A DNA stretch of 64,000 nucleotides from Streptomyces xanthophaeus (GCF_000725805.1 NZ_JOFT01000023.1:81338-145337), one strand, 5' to 3'; counted from the first letter of the stretch, positions 43,827 to 53,121 are shown. Translations and numbers: made by a program. The notes: generated by a model from the letters alone, not told the origin.

Positions 43827-44695
43827 GGGGTGGTCTCCTCCGGGCGGGTGGGTGCGTATGCGGTCAGCCGGCGCCAGGCGAGCACCGAGCACAGGGCGAA
43901 TCCGAGCGCGTTGCCGAGGCCGTGGGTCGCGGCCATCCAGGTCAAGGTGGGGTGCGCGATGCCGGTGGCCTCGCCCGCCGCCCACCACAGGGCGAGCAGC
44001 ATGGTGGCGACGAGGACGGCCGACGAGAGCGCGAGCAGGGCCCGGGTGGTCCGCTCGCGTGCCGAGGGCCGGATCTCCCGCCAGGTCAGCAGCGCCACGG
44101 CCCACATCCCGCCGGTCAGCACCACCGCCCCGACCAGCTCGGCCCAGTCGTCGACGAAGTAGCCGAGGAGGACGAGTCCGGTGCCCGCGGGCACGCTGTA
44201 CGCCGCCCCGGTGGCCCAGGGGCCGGGCGCCGCCGCCCGGCACACCAGCCCGGCGACCAGGGCGGCCGCGAACCCGGCGTAGTGGAAGTGCGGCACGGTC
44301 AGCGCCAGGATGTCCAGGTCGAAGCCGAAGAGCCGGTGGCCCGCGCGTTCGGCTACCAGGGCGACCGCGGCGACCGACGGCGAGACGAGCGCGGTGAGCA
44401 CGGCGGCCTCGGGCGGCCCGAGGCGACGGGTCCCGTCGGACGGGTCCCGGGGGAGGGCCCGCAGCAGCCGGGCCGGGGCCCGCGCCGCGAGGGTCAGCGC
44501 GGCTGCCGCGTACAGTGCCGCGAGCGCTACGGCGAGGGCGCCGCGCGGCAGCCACAGGCAGGCGGCGCCGGGTGCGGCGAGCAGGGGCCAGAGCCGGGCG
44601 GCCCGGCGCAGTGCGACCGGGTCGATCAGGCGCAGGCCGGCGGGCAGGACGAACAGCATGCCCAGGGTGACGATCAGGTTCACCAGTACGGTCAT
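43823..44695 (-). CDS. YndJ-like membrane protein
   Basis: 290 residues, mostly hydrophobic, about eight to nine helices. N-terminal LIVTLGMLFVLPAGLRLID and FGFDLDILALTVPHFHYAGFA are typical YndJ blocks, with His-rich HFHYAG in a helix. Function unknown. First gene of the YndJ-DUF1990-LMF run. A G-run instead of a clear ribosome binding site precedes ATG. Its promoter region contains two TTGAAC palindromes. Confidence 0.88.
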   Translation of the reverse strand: MTVLVNLIVTLGMLFVLPAGLRLIDPVALRRAARLWPLLAAPGAACLWLPRGALAVALAALYAAAALTLAARAPARLLRALPRDPSDGTRRLGPPEAAVLTALVSPSVAAVALVAERAGHRLFGFDLDILALTVPHFHYAGFAAALVAGLVCRAAAPGPWATGAAYSVPAGTGLVLLGYFVDDWAELVGAVVLTGGMWAVALLTWREIRPSARERTTRALLALSSAVLVATMLLALWWAAGEATGIAHPTLTWMAATHGLGNALGFALCSVLAWRRLTAYAPTRPEETTP

Positions 44696-44731
44696 GCGGA
44701 CCCCCCCCCGAAATGAGTGCGGACCAAAGCC

Positions 44732-44745
44732 TTGAACGCGTTCAA
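44732..44745. promoter_or_regulatory. Palindromic operator, copy 1 (TTGAACGCGTTCAA)
   Basis: Perfect 14-bp palindrome 37-50 nt upstream of the YndJ ATG. It shares both TTGAAC arms with copy 2. Confidence 0.7.
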
Positions 44746-44772
44746 CTCGCAGGTGTGACTCTATGAGGTTCG

Positions 44773-44786
44773 TTGAACATGTTCAA
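44773..44786. promoter_or_regulatory. Palindromic operator, copy 2 (TTGAACATGTTCAA)
   Basis: Perfect 14-bp palindrome, centre 41 bp from copy 1 (about four helical turns), between the divergent YndJ and lipoprotein genes. Two sites on one helix face suggest cooperative binding of one repressor controlling both directions. Confidence 0.7.
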
Positions 44787-44861
44787 GACGCGCTCCGGTT
44801 GCGGCTTCCGCGAGGATGCGGCAGACAAGAGGAAGCAACCGGGGCGAAAAGGGAGAAAAGC

Positions 44862-46217
44862 GTGGATGCACTGACACCTCCGACACCTCGTCAGGCTCCG
44901 CGCCGTCATGGACCGGCGGGAGCAGCCCTCTTGGCCGTCCTCGGCCTGTTCGCCGCGGGCTGCGGCGGCGCCGACGAACCCGTGAGCGCGCCCGGGCCCG
45001 AGAGCCAGGAGCTCTACCTCGAGCCCGTGGCCGCCGCCGGGCCCGCCCCCTTCACCGCCTCCTCCGCCACCCGCGAGTCCGCCCCCGTACAGCCCCCGGT
45101 GCCCAATCCGACCGGACGGGGCATCCGCACGGTGAACGCGGCCACCCCGGGTCTGTACGGCGGCACCCAGCGCCTCGGCAGCTGCGACGTGGAACAGCAG
45201 GTCCGCTACCTCACCGCCGACGAGGCCAAGGCCCGCGCCTTCGCCGAGGCCTCCGGCATCGAACAGGCGAAGATCCCTGACTTTCTGCGCGGCCTGACCC
45301 CCGTGGTGCTCCGCGCGGACACCCGGGTCACCAGCCACGGCTTCCGCGAGGGAGCGGCCGACAGCTTCCAGTCCGTCCTCCAGGCGGGCTCCGCCGTCCT
45401 CGTCGACGAGCACGGAATGCCCCGGGTGCGCTGCGCCTGTGGCAATCCGCTCCAGGCCCCGCGGGCGGCCAAGGGCTCGCCGGTGCACAAGGGTGAGCCG
45501 TGGAGCGGCTACCGGCCCAACCAGGTCGTCGTGATCGAACCGACCCCGCACGTGATCAACAACCTGGTGATCGTCAACGTCACCGACAACACCTGGATCG
45601 AGCGCAGGACCGGCGACGACGGGGCCCAGGACCGGGTCCCGGCGGTGCCGCCCGCGTTCGACCCCGCCGACGGCATCCCGCACGGGCCCGCCCATCCCGG
45701 CGGAACCACCCCGTCCGACCCCTGCCCGACCCGGCCCGCCAACAGCCTGGCCCGCACGGCACCCCCGACGGAGCCCGGGGCCCCGAGCGCGCCGGCCTCA
45801 CCCGCCCCACCTGCTCCGTTGGCCCCGGCGCCCCGGGCCACGGACTGCCCGCCGGCCACCGGCACCAACCCGGAGACCGGCCCGGACACCGTGCCCGACA
45901 CCGGACGGGACCGGCGGACGAACCCGCGGGTGCCCCAGCAGCCCCCGAACGGACTCCCTTCGGACCAGCCCGGCGGCCTTCCGCAGGACGGCACCACCGG
46001 CCTGCCGTACGACCCGGCGTCGCCGTACCCGTCGGACCCCGACCTCCCGCTGGACCCCGACGGCGCGAACCCCATGCCGTACGACCCGAACGACCCCTTC
46101 GCCGTCCCCTACCCGCCGCAGGAACCGCAACAGGACCAGCAGGACCAGCAGCAGGACCAGCAACAGGACCCCCAGCTGGCCCCCTCCGACGCCGACTGGT
46201 CGCTGGAGAGCGCCTGA
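44862..46217 (+). CDS. Lipoprotein with long Pro/Gln tail (DUF6777-like)
   Basis: 451 residues, GTG behind GGGAG. Lipobox LFAAGC at ~32. The folded part (~75-260) has YGGTQRLGSCDVEQQVRYL, LTPVVLRADTRVTSHG and MPRVRCACGNPL, with Cys residues likely bridged outside the cell; this matches DUF6777-type Streptomyces lipoproteins. The C-terminal ~190 residues are disordered, Pro/Asp-rich, ending in QDQQ repeats. Function unknown. Shares its promoter region with YndJ. Confidence 0.82.
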   Translation: MDALTPPTPRQAPRRHGPAGAALLAVLGLFAAGCGGADEPVSAPGPESQELYLEPVAAAGPAPFTASSATRESAPVQPPVPNPTGRGIRTVNAATPGLYGGTQRLGSCDVEQQVRYLTADEAKARAFAEASGIEQAKIPDFLRGLTPVVLRADTRVTSHGFREGAADSFQSVLQAGSAVLVDEHGMPRVRCACGNPLQAPRAAKGSPVHKGEPWSGYRPNQVVVIEPTPHVINNLVIVNVTDNTWIERRTGDDGAQDRVPAVPPAFDPADGIPHGPAHPGGTTPSDPCPTRPANSLARTAPPTEPGAPSAPASPAPPAPLAPAPRATDCPPATGTNPETGPDTVPDTGRDRRTNPRVPQQPPNGLPSDQPGGLPQDGTTGLPYDPASPYPSDPDLPLDPDGANPMPYDPNDPFAVPYPPQEPQQDQQDQQQDQQQDPQLAPSDADWSLESA

Positions 46218-46242
46218 CCGGCCCGTGTGTCATGGTGGACCG

Positions 46243-48315
46243 GTGCCGAGCACCGTTTCCCTCCCGGACGACTGGCCCGCGCATCCGGACCGGTCACTGG
46301 CACTGAACCGGATGGGCAGTTTCGACTGGGACCTGGCCACCGGGCTCATGCACCTGGACGCCGCGGCCCTGGACGTCTTCGACACCGCCCCCGAGGAGTA
46401 CGACGGACGGCCGGAGTCCCTCTCGCCGAGGGTCCCGGCCGCCGAGGCCACCCGGCTCGACGCCCTCGTCTCCAGCGCCCTCAAGAGCCGCGAGGACACC
46501 TACGGCGCCTACTTCCGCATCCGGTGCCGCGACGGCCTGCTGCGCTGGACCCACACCCAGGGCCGCGTCATGCGCGGGCCGGACGGCCGTCCGTACCGGA
46601 TCATCGGCATCGTCCGCGACGCCACCGAGGAGCTCAGCCACTCGGCCGAGCGGCTCGGCCTCGACGAGGAAAGACGCCGCCAGACCTCCGTGGTCGAGAG
46701 CACCACCGCCGCCCTCGCCCACGCCCGCACCGTGCAGGACGTCATCGACGCCCTCGGCGACGCCCACGGCCTGGAACGGCTCGGCTCCATGGGCATGGTG
46801 ATGGGCCTCGTCGAGGCGGGCCGGATCCACCTCGTGGCCGAAGGGCCGGTCGGCAGCTTCGTCCCCGGCACCCGCTACACGCGCATCGACGAGCCGTACC
46901 CGATGAGCGAGGTCGTCCGCTCGCTCCAGCCCCGCTTCCTCGACTCGGCGCAGGAGTTCGCCCAGGGCTACCCCGGCCTCTGGGCGAAGATCTCCTCCAT
47001 GCACATCTCGGCGGCCGCCTACCTGCCGCTGATCGCCCAGGCCCGCCCGATCGGCGCCATCGGACTGCTCTACCAGGACAAGGACGGCTTCACCCAGGAC
47101 GAGCGCAACCTCCTCGTCGCGCTGGGCAGCAGCATCGCGCAGAGCCTCCAGCGGGCGATGCTGCTGGAACAGGAACACGACCTCGCGGAAGGCCTCCAGC
47201 AGGCCATGCTGCCGCGGCGGATCCCGCCGGTACCGGGCGGGCAGATCGCCGTGCGCTACCGCTCCGCCCGGATGGGCCAGGACATCGGCGGCGACTGGTA
47301 CGACGTCATCCCGCTCCCCGGCGGCTCCCAGACCGGCGGGCGCGCAGGCGGCCGGGTCGGCGCGGTCATCGGCGACGTACAGGGCCACGACACCCACGCC
47401 GCGGCGGTCATGGGCCAGCTGAGGATCGTCCTGCGCGCCTACGCCGCCGAAGGGCACTCCCCGGGCACGGTCATGGCCCGGGCCTCGGTGTTCCTGCACG
47501 AGCTCGACACCGACCGCTTCGCCACCTGCACCTACGTGGAGGCCGACCTGTCGACGGGCGTGCTCCAGCTCGTCCGGGCGGGCCACATCGACCCCCTGCT
47601 GCGCACCCGCGACGGGGACTGCCGCAGGATCCCGGTGCGCGGCGGGATGCCTCTCGGCCTGTCGGCGGAGTTCGGACGCCTGGAGTACCCGGTGACCACC
47701 GTGGAACTGGACCCGGGAGAAACGCTTCTGCTCTGCACGGACGGCCTGGTCGAACAGCCCGGAGCCGACCTCGACGACGGGATCCAGCTGCTCGCCGGGC
47801 TCATCCGCAGCGGCCCCGCCGACCTCCAGCTCCTCGCGGACCGGCTGTGCGGGGTCGTCGACGAACGCGGCGGGGACGACGACATGGCGCTCCTCCTGCT
47901 CCGCCGCGACATCGAGGACCTCCCGCGCGGCGGCGGCCGCCTCCAGCAGCACGTGGCACCGGGCGACCCGGAGGCCCTGGTGGCCGCCCGCCACATGATC
48001 GGGGCGGCGGTCCGCGCCTGGGGCGCGCGGGAACGCGCGGACGAGATCGAGCTGGTCGCCGACGAGCTGATCGTGAACGCCCTCATGCACACCGACGGCC
48101 CGGCGATCGTGACCCTGCGGGTGCTTCCCGGCGCCGAACGACGGCTGCGGGTCGAGGTCGAGGACCGCTCCAGCGCACTGCCGCGGCGCCGCGAAGCGGG
48201 GGATTCGGGCGTCTCCGGACGGGGCCTGATGCTCGTGGACCGGCTGGCGGACGACTGGGGCGTCGAACCGCGCGGCAGCGGCAAGTGCGTGTGGTGCGAA
48301 TTCGTCATGGTTTAG
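46243..48315 (+). CDS. PAS-GAF-PP2C(SpoIIE)-HATPase regulator
   Basis: 690 residues from GTG 46243. Order: PAS (~10-135, with RCRDGLLRWTHTQGRV), GAF (~150-310), PP2C/SpoIIE phosphatase (~320-550, with GGDWYDVIPLPG, GAVIGDVQGHD and RGGDDDMALLLL), and a C-terminal anti-sigma-type HATPase (~570-690, ADELIVNALMHTDGP). Such multi-domain proteins both phosphorylate and dephosphorylate anti-anti-sigma factors in stress or development. No anti-sigma antagonist gene is adjacent. Confidence 0.93.
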   Translation: MPSTVSLPDDWPAHPDRSLALNRMGSFDWDLATGLMHLDAAALDVFDTAPEEYDGRPESLSPRVPAAEATRLDALVSSALKSREDTYGAYFRIRCRDGLLRWTHTQGRVMRGPDGRPYRIIGIVRDATEELSHSAERLGLDEERRRQTSVVESTTAALAHARTVQDVIDALGDAHGLERLGSMGMVMGLVEAGRIHLVAEGPVGSFVPGTRYTRIDEPYPMSEVVRSLQPRFLDSAQEFAQGYPGLWAKISSMHISAAAYLPLIAQARPIGAIGLLYQDKDGFTQDERNLLVALGSSIAQSLQRAMLLEQEHDLAEGLQQAMLPRRIPPVPGGQIAVRYRSARMGQDIGGDWYDVIPLPGGSQTGGRAGGRVGAVIGDVQGHDTHAAAVMGQLRIVLRAYAAEGHSPGTVMARASVFLHELDTDRFATCTYVEADLSTGVLQLVRAGHIDPLLRTRDGDCRRIPVRGGMPLGLSAEFGRLEYPVTTVELDPGETLLLCTDGLVEQPGADLDDGIQLLAGLIRSGPADLQLLADRLCGVVDERGGDDDMALLLLRRDIEDLPRGGGRLQQHVAPGDPEALVAARHMIGAAVRAWGARERADEIELVADELIVNALMHTDGPAIVTLRVLPGAERRLRVEVEDRSSALPRRREAGDSGVSGRGLMLVDRLADDWGVEPRGSGKCVWCEFVMV

Positions 48316-48394
48316 GGGGCCGCGCCCAGAAGCCAACTCCCGGCCGGGGAAAGTACGTTGCGGCGGGCGCCCGCGGTCCCCCAGGATCGAGGCG

Positions 48395-49627
48395 ATGACC
48401 AACGCCATGGAAGACGTGCGCCGACTGCTCAAGAACGGCGATCTGCCCGGAGCCGTACGGTCCCTGCGGCCGCACGCCGAGACGACCCCCCTCCCCGAAC
48501 TCGCCAAGGCCACCCGCGCCCTGGCCGACGCCGCCGGGTTCAAGGACCTGGCCGACGCCGCCAAGGCCGCCGCGAAACGGCCCCAGGACCCCCAGGCCCT
48601 CTACGACCTCGGCTACGGCTGCGTCGAACGCGGCATCGCCTTCCTCGCCGTCGCACCGCTGCGCGAGGCGCTCAGGCTGCTCCCCGACTCCCGGCCGCTG
48701 CTCGCCGAACTGGTCTCCGCGCTGGAGGACGAGCACCGGCACGCCGAGGCCGCCGGGCTGCTCGCCGCCCGCGGCGACCGGCTGCCCGCCTGGCCCGAGA
48801 CGTACCTCCTGGTCCACCACACCCTCCTCGCCGGGGACACCGCCGGCGCCCGGGCCGTCGCCGCCCGGCTGCCCGACCCCGACGAGGCCACCTGGCACTG
48901 GGCACACGCCCGGCAGCGCCGGATGCTGGCCCGCGCCGAACACGCGGCCGGCGCCGGGCCGCTCGACGCCACCGACCTGCGCGGCTGGCAGTTCGCCCTC
49001 ACCGGGACCCTGCTGGGCACCGTGTCCCCGTACGGCTACGACGCCGGGATGACCGGCCGCTACGCCTACCTCGGTGACAGCCGCGAGCTGTGCCGCCGCG
49101 GCCTGGACCGGCTCGCCACGGCCCTGGCCGCCGTCGGCCTCGCGCCCACCACCGTCTCGCTGCTGCCCGGCCGCTCCGACCGCATCCTCGGGCTCGCCGC
49201 CGCCGCGGTGCTCGGGCTGCCCGCCGTACCGTACGAGCCCGGGCGGACGGACACCGTCGTCGTCGCGTACGACCTGAACGGCATCGACCCGGACCTCGTG
49301 GAGGGCCTGCGCAGGCGCGCCGACGGGGAGGTGCTGCACGAGCACGCCACGTGCTGGACCAGCCCGCCCCCGGTGAGCCCCGATTCCAGCGCCCTCCTCG
49401 CCCAGATCGTCTCGGTCGCGTGGCAGGACGACGACCGCCCCGCGGAGGAGATAGCCCGGGAGATCGCCGAGGCCGACCCCGCCGCCGACCCGGGCGACGG
49501 AGCGACCCCGCCCGACCCCGACGAGGCCTTCCGGGCCTACGTCGCGGCCGTGGCCCCCGGCTGGCTCACGGGCAGCCGCGACCACCTCGGCTCACCCGGC
49601 CCCGTGCCCAGCTCGCGCTTCGCCTGA
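48395..49627 (+). CDS. TPR-like helical protein of unknown function
   Basis: 410 residues. N-terminal ~200 residues are Ala/Leu-rich helix pairs resembling TPR units (LYDLGYGCVERGIAFLAVAPLREALRLL in two parts, LLAELVSALEDEHRHAEAA). The C-terminal ~210 residues have an alpha/beta look (VVVAYDLNGIDPDLV, LHEHATCWTSPPP). No catalytic motif. It precedes the Fpg/Nei gene by 20 nt on the same strand. Confidence 0.8.
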   Translation: MTNAMEDVRRLLKNGDLPGAVRSLRPHAETTPLPELAKATRALADAAGFKDLADAAKAAAKRPQDPQALYDLGYGCVERGIAFLAVAPLREALRLLPDSRPLLAELVSALEDEHRHAEAAGLLAARGDRLPAWPETYLLVHHTLLAGDTAGARAVAARLPDPDEATWHWAHARQRRMLARAEHAAGAGPLDATDLRGWQFALTGTLLGTVSPYGYDAGMTGRYAYLGDSRELCRRGLDRLATALAAVGLAPTTVSLLPGRSDRILGLAAAAVLGLPAVPYEPGRTDTVVVAYDLNGIDPDLVEGLRRRADGEVLHEHATCWTSPPPVSPDSSALLAQIVSVAWQDDDRPAEEIAREIAEADPAADPGDGATPPDPDEAFRAYVAAVAPGWLTGSRDHLGSPGPVPSSRFA

Positions 49628-49647
49628 GGCGGCGGCAGGCTGGGAGC

Positions 49648-50508
49648 ATGCCGGAGCTGCCGGAGGTCGAGGCCCTGCGCGAGTACCTCGACGAGCACCT
49701 GACCGGGCGGGTGGTGGAGCGCGTCCACCCGCTCGCCGTGAGCGTGCTCAAGACGTACGACCCGCCGGTCACCGCCCTCGAAGGCCGCACGGCCGGTGCC
49801 ACGGCCCGCCACGGCAAGTTCCTGGCGCTGGCCGTCGGAGACCTCCACCTCGTCACCCATCTGGCCCGGGCCGGCTGGCTGCGCTGGCAGGACACCCTGC
49901 CCGCCCAGCCCCCGCGCCCCGGCAAGGGGCCCCTCGCCCTGCGCGTGGCCCTTCAGGGCGGCGGCGGCTTCGACCTCACCGAGGCCGGGACGCAAAAGCG
50001 CCTCGCCGTGTACGTCGTGCGCGATCCGCTCCAGGTGCCGGGCATCGCACGGCTCGGTCCGGACCCGCTGGCACCGGGGTTCGACCAGGAGGCCTTCGCC
50101 GCGCTGCTGGCGGGGGAGCGGCGCCAGATCAAGGGCGTCCTGCGCGACCAGAGCGTCGTCGCGGGCATCGGGAACGCGTACAGCGACGAGATCCTGCACC
50201 GGGCCAGGGTCTCGCCCTTCAAACTGGCCGCCTCTTTCGACGAGGAGCAGACCGCCCTCCTGTACGCAGCCGTCCAGGACACCCTGCGCGAGGCCGTCGC
50301 CCGGGCCCACGGGCTGGCCGCCGGACAGCTGAAGGCGGAGAAGAGGAGCGGCTTGCGGGTGCACGGCCGGGCCGGGGAGCCCTGCCCGGTGTGCGGGGAC
50401 ACGGTCCGCTCGGTGTCCTTCGCCGACTCCTCGCTCCAGTACTGCCCCACCTGCCAGACCGGCGGGAAGCCGCTCGCCGACCGGCGGCTCTCGCGCCTCC
50501 TCAAATAG
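49648..50508 (+). CDS. Fpg/Nei-family DNA glycosylase
   Basis: 286 residues. Begins MPELPEVEALREYL: mature Pro1 and Glu2 are the catalytic pair. HGKFLAL carries the catalytic Lys loop, GIGNAYSDEILHRA is the helix-two-turn-helix DNA-binding region, and CPVCGDTVRSV with YCPTCQTGGK forms the zinc finger. Excises oxidised bases and nicks abasic sites. Fpg or Nei assignment is not decided. Follows the TPR-like gene in what looks like one operon. Confidence 0.95.
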   Translation: MPELPEVEALREYLDEHLTGRVVERVHPLAVSVLKTYDPPVTALEGRTAGATARHGKFLALAVGDLHLVTHLARAGWLRWQDTLPAQPPRPGKGPLALRVALQGGGGFDLTEAGTQKRLAVYVVRDPLQVPGIARLGPDPLAPGFDQEAFAALLAGERRQIKGVLRDQSVVAGIGNAYSDEILHRARVSPFKLAASFDEEQTALLYAAVQDTLREAVARAHGLAAGQLKAEKRSGLRVHGRAGEPCPVCGDTVRSVSFADSSLQYCPTCQTGGKPLADRRLSRLLK

Positions 50509-50533
50509 CCCGGCGCTGCGTAGACTCCCCGCC

Positions 50534-50959
50534 ATGGCCGAGGAGCAGCAGTCGCCGCCCCGGCGCGAGATCGTCACCGGGGTGCCCCGGGGCACCCGCC
50601 GCCGGCCGCCCGCGCACACCCCGGCCCGCTCGGAGATATCCGAGCAGACCACCCTGGGCGCGACCTACGTACGGGCCCTCATGCGCAGCCAGTTGCGCGC
50701 GGGCCTGGGGGCGCTGGCCGCGCTCGCCCTGCTCGTGGCGGCCCTGCCGCTGGTCTTCCTGCTGCCGCGGGCCGGGTCGGGGCCGCTGGTGTGGCTGGCG
50801 CTCGGCGTGCTGGTGTACCCGCTCCTGTGGCTCATCGCCCGGTGGTACGTCACCCGGGCCGAGCGCAACGAGGCCGATTTCACGGGCCTGGTGACGGACC
50901 CCGCCGAGGCCCCGGCGAGCCGGCGCTCCGAGTGGCGGGGCGCCGCGGACTCCCCTTAG
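50534..50959 (+). CDS. Small membrane protein (DUF485-like)
   Basis: 141 residues with two central helices (~60-80 and ~85-105) and charged ends (RAERNEADFTGLV). In many Streptomyces such proteins directly precede a sodium/solute (acetate-type) symporter. Here no symporter follows; the next gene is on the other strand. Starts 25 nt after the glycosylase gene. Confidence 0.75.
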   Translation: MAEEQQSPPRREIVTGVPRGTRRRPPAHTPARSEISEQTTLGATYVRALMRSQLRAGLGALAALALLVAALPLVFLLPRAGSGPLVWLALGVLVYPLLWLIARWYVTRAERNEADFTGLVTDPAEAPASRRSEWRGAADSP

Positions 50960-50994
50960 CCCCGTCTCTTTGGCTCGCGGCCGCGCGGGTCGGC

Positions 50995-51528
50995 TCAGTG
51001 GCCGATTCCGGCCGTCCTCGTTCCGTCCGGGGCGAACGCGTGGCGGAAGGTGAAGGCGTGGGGCGCGGAGCCGTGGTCGGCGAGGTGTTCCAGCCTGGAA
51101 ACCCCGTCCTGCCAGGTGGGTATCGCGCCGTCGCAGACCCACCAGAACACGTGATTCGGGTGTCCTGTCCTCTCGAACCAGTCGTAGCGCCTGTTCAGCG
51201 CCTCACGGTGCAGACCGGTGTAGACGGCGTCGAAGGCGGGGCGCAGGCCGGTCCAGAGGGAGAGGGTCGTGGCCAGGGCAGTGGTTTCCACCGTACGGCC
51301 CTTGTCGTACCAGGCGGGTACGGCGAATTCGCCCCACGCGCCCCAGTCCGCGCCGAAGAACAGGCCCCGGTCTCCGTCCGCCGCTTCTGCGCGCGCGAGA
51401 TGTCCGGGGTGCTGACTGATCTTCCGGTAGACGGCCTCACCGCGTGCGTAGAACTCGCGCGTGAGGGGTGCGGGATCGCAGAGGGGTGACTTCAGGCTGC
51501 CGAACGTGTACAGCGCAAGACGGGGCAT
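50995..51528 (-). CDS. DUF3291 protein
   Basis: 177 residues, dimeric alpha/beta-barrel-like (monooxygenase-fold) DUF3291. Blocks MPRLALYTFGSLKSP, GADWGAWGEFAVPAWYDKGR, HPNHVFWWVCDGAIPTW and a terminal HAFTFRHAFAPDG. Function unknown. AGGGAGAG ribosome binding site 4 nt upstream. Single gene, transcribed opposite to its neighbours. Confidence 0.85.
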   Translation of the reverse strand: MPRLALYTFGSLKSPLCDPAPLTREFYARGEAVYRKISQHPGHLARAEAADGDRGLFFGADWGAWGEFAVPAWYDKGRTVETTALATTLSLWTGLRPAFDAVYTGLHREALNRRYDWFERTGHPNHVFWWVCDGAIPTWQDGVSRLEHLADHGSAPHAFTFRHAFAPDGTRTAGIGH

Positions 51529-51670
51529 GCTTCTCTCCCTGGTCGGGGGTGCCGCGAGGGTGCGTGGGGTGTGAACGGCTCATCCCGGTGCGGGTGGCTC
51601 AGCCCCAAGGAACTCCTGTGCGTCCGTGGGCGATCGCCGAGGACCAGGTGAAGGTAGCTGCCTGCGCGGC

Positions 51671-51702
51671 CCCTGTCGAAGTTGCGCTTTCCCTGTCGAA
51701 GT
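51671..51702. promoter_or_regulatory. Direct repeat CCCTGTCGAAGT
   Basis: Two identical 12-bp copies (51671-51682, 51691-51702) 20 bp apart, i.e. two helical turns, upstream of a possible TACGAT -10 (51730-51735) of the membrane-protein gene at 51761. Confidence 0.5.
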
Positions 51703-51760
51703 GGCCTCCTGCACCGGTGATTTCGCGCCTACGATCACGCACACGTCGATCACTTCTCAC

Positions 51761-52576
51761 ATGCCCGCTCTCCACGGCGGCAGGGAGACCGTCGTGCTCG
51801 TGGAGAGCGATGTGCTGATCGTGCGCCACCCGCACGAGCAGCTGCACATCCCGCTGAAGGCCGTCAGCCGTGTGCTCGCCGAGGGGCAGTCCGTCGCGAT
51901 CGAGCTGACCGCCGCACCGACCACGGACAAGACGCACGTCCACCGGGTGTGGGACGTGGCGGACGACGCCGCCGCCTTCGCCTTCGCAGACGCCGTGAAC
52001 GCCGCCCTGCCGGAGCGGACCGCGCAGACGGAGGCGATCGACGGCGCGGACCTCGTCCAGGGCGAGCGCCTGTACGAGCCGGGCTACCGGGACTGGCTTC
52101 GCGCGGTGAAGCGCGGCGCGCTCCTCGCGTCCCTGGTGGCCATCGGTTCATGCGTGCTCGTGGGCTTCGCCGGAAGCCCGGCCGCCATGATCCTCATCAT
52201 CCCGTTGAGCGTCTTCGGGATACCGATCCTCATGCTCGGCGTGCTCCTCGCGTACGGACCGTTCGAGGAGCGGTACTTGCGCAAGCACGGCGTCCGGACG
52301 GCTGGCGTCCGGCTCCAGGGCAGGCCCGACCCGTACGGGTACACGGATCCGTGCGGGCTGGTCCGCACCGTGCGGCACTCCGTCCAGACCTGGAGCATCG
52401 AGGCGGCGTACGACCCACGCGACCCCGGCCGCGTCCATCCGCTGCAGTCGCGGGGCCGGCGGATCCGGGATGCCGTCCCGGCTGTTCTCACCCTCGGTAT
52501 CGGCCTCCTCTTCGCCGGCGGGGCCGTCGTGATGGTGGTCGGCGCCTTGCTCGGCGAGTTCGACAGCCTGATCTGA
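51761..52576 (+). CDS. Membrane protein of unknown function
   Basis: 271 residues. A soluble N-terminal part (~1-95; VVLVESDVLIVRHPHEQLHIPL, PH-domain-like beta pattern), two helices (~107-150; VAIGSCVLVGFAG and LIIPLSVFGIPILML), a cytosolic/outer loop with RTAGVRLQGRPDPYGY, and a last helix pair (~240-265). No ribosome binding site at 51761, so the start is tentative. Resembles DUF3592-type proteins only loosely. Confidence 0.7.
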   Translation: MPALHGGRETVVLVESDVLIVRHPHEQLHIPLKAVSRVLAEGQSVAIELTAAPTTDKTHVHRVWDVADDAAAFAFADAVNAALPERTAQTEAIDGADLVQGERLYEPGYRDWLRAVKRGALLASLVAIGSCVLVGFAGSPAAMILIIPLSVFGIPILMLGVLLAYGPFEERYLRKHGVRTAGVRLQGRPDPYGYTDPCGLVRTVRHSVQTWSIEAAYDPRDPGRVHPLQSRGRRIRDAVPAVLTLGIGLLFAGGAVVMVVGALLGEFDSLI

Positions 52577-52605
52577 GACGCCCCCGCTGGAGGCGCATCG
52601 GCTTC

Positions 52606-53121
52606 TCAGAACAGGTGCATGGCCAAGTGGCCGAGGGGAAGCCCCAGTTGCCAGGCCGGGGTCCAGACGCGGGCGTTCTCGTCCAGCCCGGGCGGGAGCT
52701 CGGTGTGGCCGGGCAGGCCGGGTTCGAGGTTGGTGGCGAAGAGTTCGGTGCCGTCCAGCCAGCGCCAGGCGGCCCGGGCCAGTTCCAGGTCCGGGTCCTC
52801 GGCCGCGCCGCGCTCCCGGGCCGCCTCGCCCAGGTCGAGGAACCGGGTGTGCACCCAGTCGCGCCAGGGGTGCCCGTACGCCGTCAGCGACAGCCACTCG
52901 TCGAGCTGCGAGACCACCCGGATCCCGGAGAGCTCACCGGCCGCGTCCGAGAGGTAGATCGTCAGGGCGAGCGTGTCGCGTCCGGCCCTGAACTCCAGGG
53001 TGCTGACCGGGATCAGCCGGCCCGTGCGCAGCAGCTCGTCCGCGATGTACTCGGCGTAGAGCCAAGCCATGGGCACCGCCAGCCCGCCGTCACTGGTGCC
53101 GTTCATACCCTCGGGCTGCAC
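52606..53121 (-). CDS. Conserved-looking hypothetical protein
   Basis: 171 residues from GTG 53121, chosen for the AAGGTGG upstream; ATG 53106 is the other option. Blocks VPMAWLYAEYIADELLRTG, FRAGRDTLALTIYLSD, LDEWLSLTAYGHPWRDW and LGLPLGHLAMHLF. No membrane helix, Cys or zinc motif. It lies downstream of an ECF sigma gene on the same strand, 181 nt away, but lacks the HxxxCxxC of zinc-type anti-sigma factors. Function unknown. Confidence 0.7.
   Translation of the reverse strand: MQPEGMNGTSDGGLAVPMAWLYAEYIADELLRTGRLIPVSTLEFRAGRDTLALTIYLSDAAGELSGIRVVSQLDEWLSLTAYGHPWRDWVHTRFLDLGEAARERGAAEDPDLELARAAWRWLDGTELFATNLEPGLPGHTELPPGLDENARVWTPAWQLGLPLGHLAMHLF

Noticed and set aside
46294..48564. A 756-codon - strand frame opposite the PP2C regulator
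   Set aside because: Shadow of a conserved multi-domain gene, with repetitive His/Asp/Gly composition.
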